A stretch of 64,000 bases of DNA from Arthrinium phaeospermum. Taxonomy: Eukaryota; Ascomycota; Sordariomycetes; Amphisphaeriales; Apiosporaceae. Below the pieces are notes generated by a model. It ran no database searches. It had not been told where the DNA came from and saw nothing but the letters and a program-made list of their open reading frames with translations. The position numbers and the translations under genes were made by a program. How positions within the stretch are numbered: position 1 is the stretch's first letter; every line of letters starts with the position of its first letter. Shown piece by piece: positions 63,024 through 64,000 of the stretch. The stretch lies in the NCBI GenBank assembly GCA_006503535.1, contig QYRS01000008.1, positions 744,001-808,000 of the forward strand, given 5' to 3'.

Positions 63024-64000
63024 ATGGCTTCCCCAGCCAAGGCTCGTCAACCCCGTCTTCGCGCCTCGTGCGATGGCTGCTTCCTCGCCAAGGTCAAATG
63101 CTCCAAAGCCAGACCCATCTGCTCACGGTGTCTCGCGTGCGGCATCGAGTGTCGTTACTCACCTTCGAGCCGTGCGGGCAAACCCAAAGCAGATGCCACT
63201 AACAGCAACCATGGGCATCCTCACCCCGAAGCCAACGATATATCTGGCATGGGAGACGACAAAGCCATGATGTATGCTACACCCACAGCCCAATCTTCGG
63301 AGCAGATGTTCAGACTCGACTCTGGCTGGGCTACGCCTCCTACCAGTGTCGATGGCTCCATGAGCAGAAACCCCTCGGTATCGACTGGACTCACATTACT
63401 GGGAGTTGACGAAAGAATCATGGGTGAACACGATGGTATGCCAGCTCCGCCTGACATGTATACCCCCGCCATGCCGTGGACACCCCCTACAGATTTATCA
63501 TGCGCCCAATATGGCGATGTCGCTGTTTCCGCCGCTCACATACCTGGGGCACATGTGCGGTCACAGTCGTTCGACATGACCATGCCTACGCCAATGGCCT
63601 GGCCCGACCCGGCCGCCCACGACATGATGGCCTACAGCCAGATACCGACGCCTGCGAGCATGTCATCTAACTATTTTCCGAGTCCAACCGCAACGCCGAG
63701 CATGAGACCGATGCCCACTCGTCACAAGTCCTCTTCCTCTACAATCAACGGGGGCTCATGCACATGCTTCACTGTGTGCCTGCAGTCTCTCCAAGCTTTG
63801 CACAACGCGTCCTCTCCGGCTACCCCTCCCTTTGATCTGGTTCTGTCCCTCAACCGCAAAGCCGTGGAGGGATGTGCCGCGATGATGGCATGCCCGAAGT
63901 GCATGAGCCGCTCTGGTACCCACACTGCAGCTATGCTGCTTGCCACTGTCATTGGGAAAATTACATCGTTCTACAAGAATGCTTCTCGTACGTATTTTGA
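63024..64000 (+). CDS. AflR-type Zn2Cys6 transcription factor, partial (runs off the right edge)
   Basis: Nuclear regulator of secondary-metabolite genes. At least 321 residues are seen. The N-terminus has a basic lead ([10 protein letters not shown]) and the binuclear zinc cluster [16 protein letters not shown]...C-X2-C...C, with the six expected cysteines plus one extra in LACGIEC, followed by a basic stretch (RAGKPK). No C2H2 fingers precede it, so it is not of the Cmr1/Pig1 melanin type. A Met/Pro/Thr-rich low-complexity middle follows. From about residue 240 the AflR regulatory domain begins: [30 protein letters not shown] and MACPKC. A GTACGT donor at 63988 probably ends the first exon; the rest lies outside the window. 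The frame has no in-window stop before that donor. Confidence 0.88.
   Translation, partial: MASPAKARQPRLRASCDGCFLAKVKCSKARPICSRCLACGIECRYSPSSRAGKPKADATNSNHGHPHPEANDISGMGDDKAMMYATPTAQSSEQMFRLDSGWATPPTSVDGSMSRNPSVSTGLTLLGVDERIMGEHDGMPAPPDMYTPAMPWTPPTDLSCAQYGDVAVSAAHIPGAHVRSQSFDMTMPTPMAWPDPAAHDMMAYSQIPTPASMSSNYFPSPTATPSMRPMPTRHKSSSSTINGGSCTCFTVCLQSLQALHNASSPATPPFDLVLSLNRKAVEGCAAMMACPKCMSRSGTHTAAMLLATVIGKITSFYKNASRTYF

Overview
The window is nuclear DNA of a filamentous ascomycete, most probably a Sordariomycete. Genes are split by short introns (about 53-100 nt) with GTAAGT-like donors and CTAAC-like branch sites. The gene set is Pezizomycotina-type: a fungal non-reducing polyketide synthase, an AflR-type Zn2Cys6 regulator, an NPP1-domain protein and a secreted type-B carboxylesterase. 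Genus and species cannot be fixed from the sequence. Twelve protein genes are well supported. One partial C-terminal exon and one very small spliced ORF are weaker. No tRNA, rRNA, CRISPR array or intact transposon was recognised.

Left part (0-12 kb): an accessory block facing the outside of the cell. It holds an L-type amino-acid permease (+), a secreted carboxylesterase (+), a necrosis- and ethylene-inducing-like protein (+) and, convergent to it, an MFS hexose transporter (-). Nutrient uptake plus secreted plant-active proteins suggests a plant-associated life style. The first intron of the NPP1 gene looks like a spliceosomal twin intron.

Middle part (14.8-39 kb): housekeeping genes. These are a Ubp3/USP10-like deubiquitinase (-), a Sae2/Ctp1/CtIP DNA-end resection factor (-), the seven-zinc-knuckle protein Gis2/CNBP (+), a DDHD-domain phospholipase A1 (-), the largest subunit of RNA polymerase III (+) and a DUF92/TMEM19 membrane protein (-). 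The deubiquitinase, Sae2 and phospholipase genes needed intron reconstruction; all splice phases close.

Right part (39-64 kb): a pigment locus with very wide spacing. A 2156-residue SAT-KS-AT-PT-ACP-ACP-TE polyketide synthase of the DHN-melanin (PKS1/wA-like) type is flanked by 7.6 kb and 9.8 kb without convincing genes. At the right edge begins an AflR-type regulator that runs off the window. The PKS promoter carries a TATA box and one perfect 13-bp dyad that matches the AflR binding consensus, so the regulator may act on the synthase. No hydroxynaphthalene reductase or scytalone dehydratase is inside the window.
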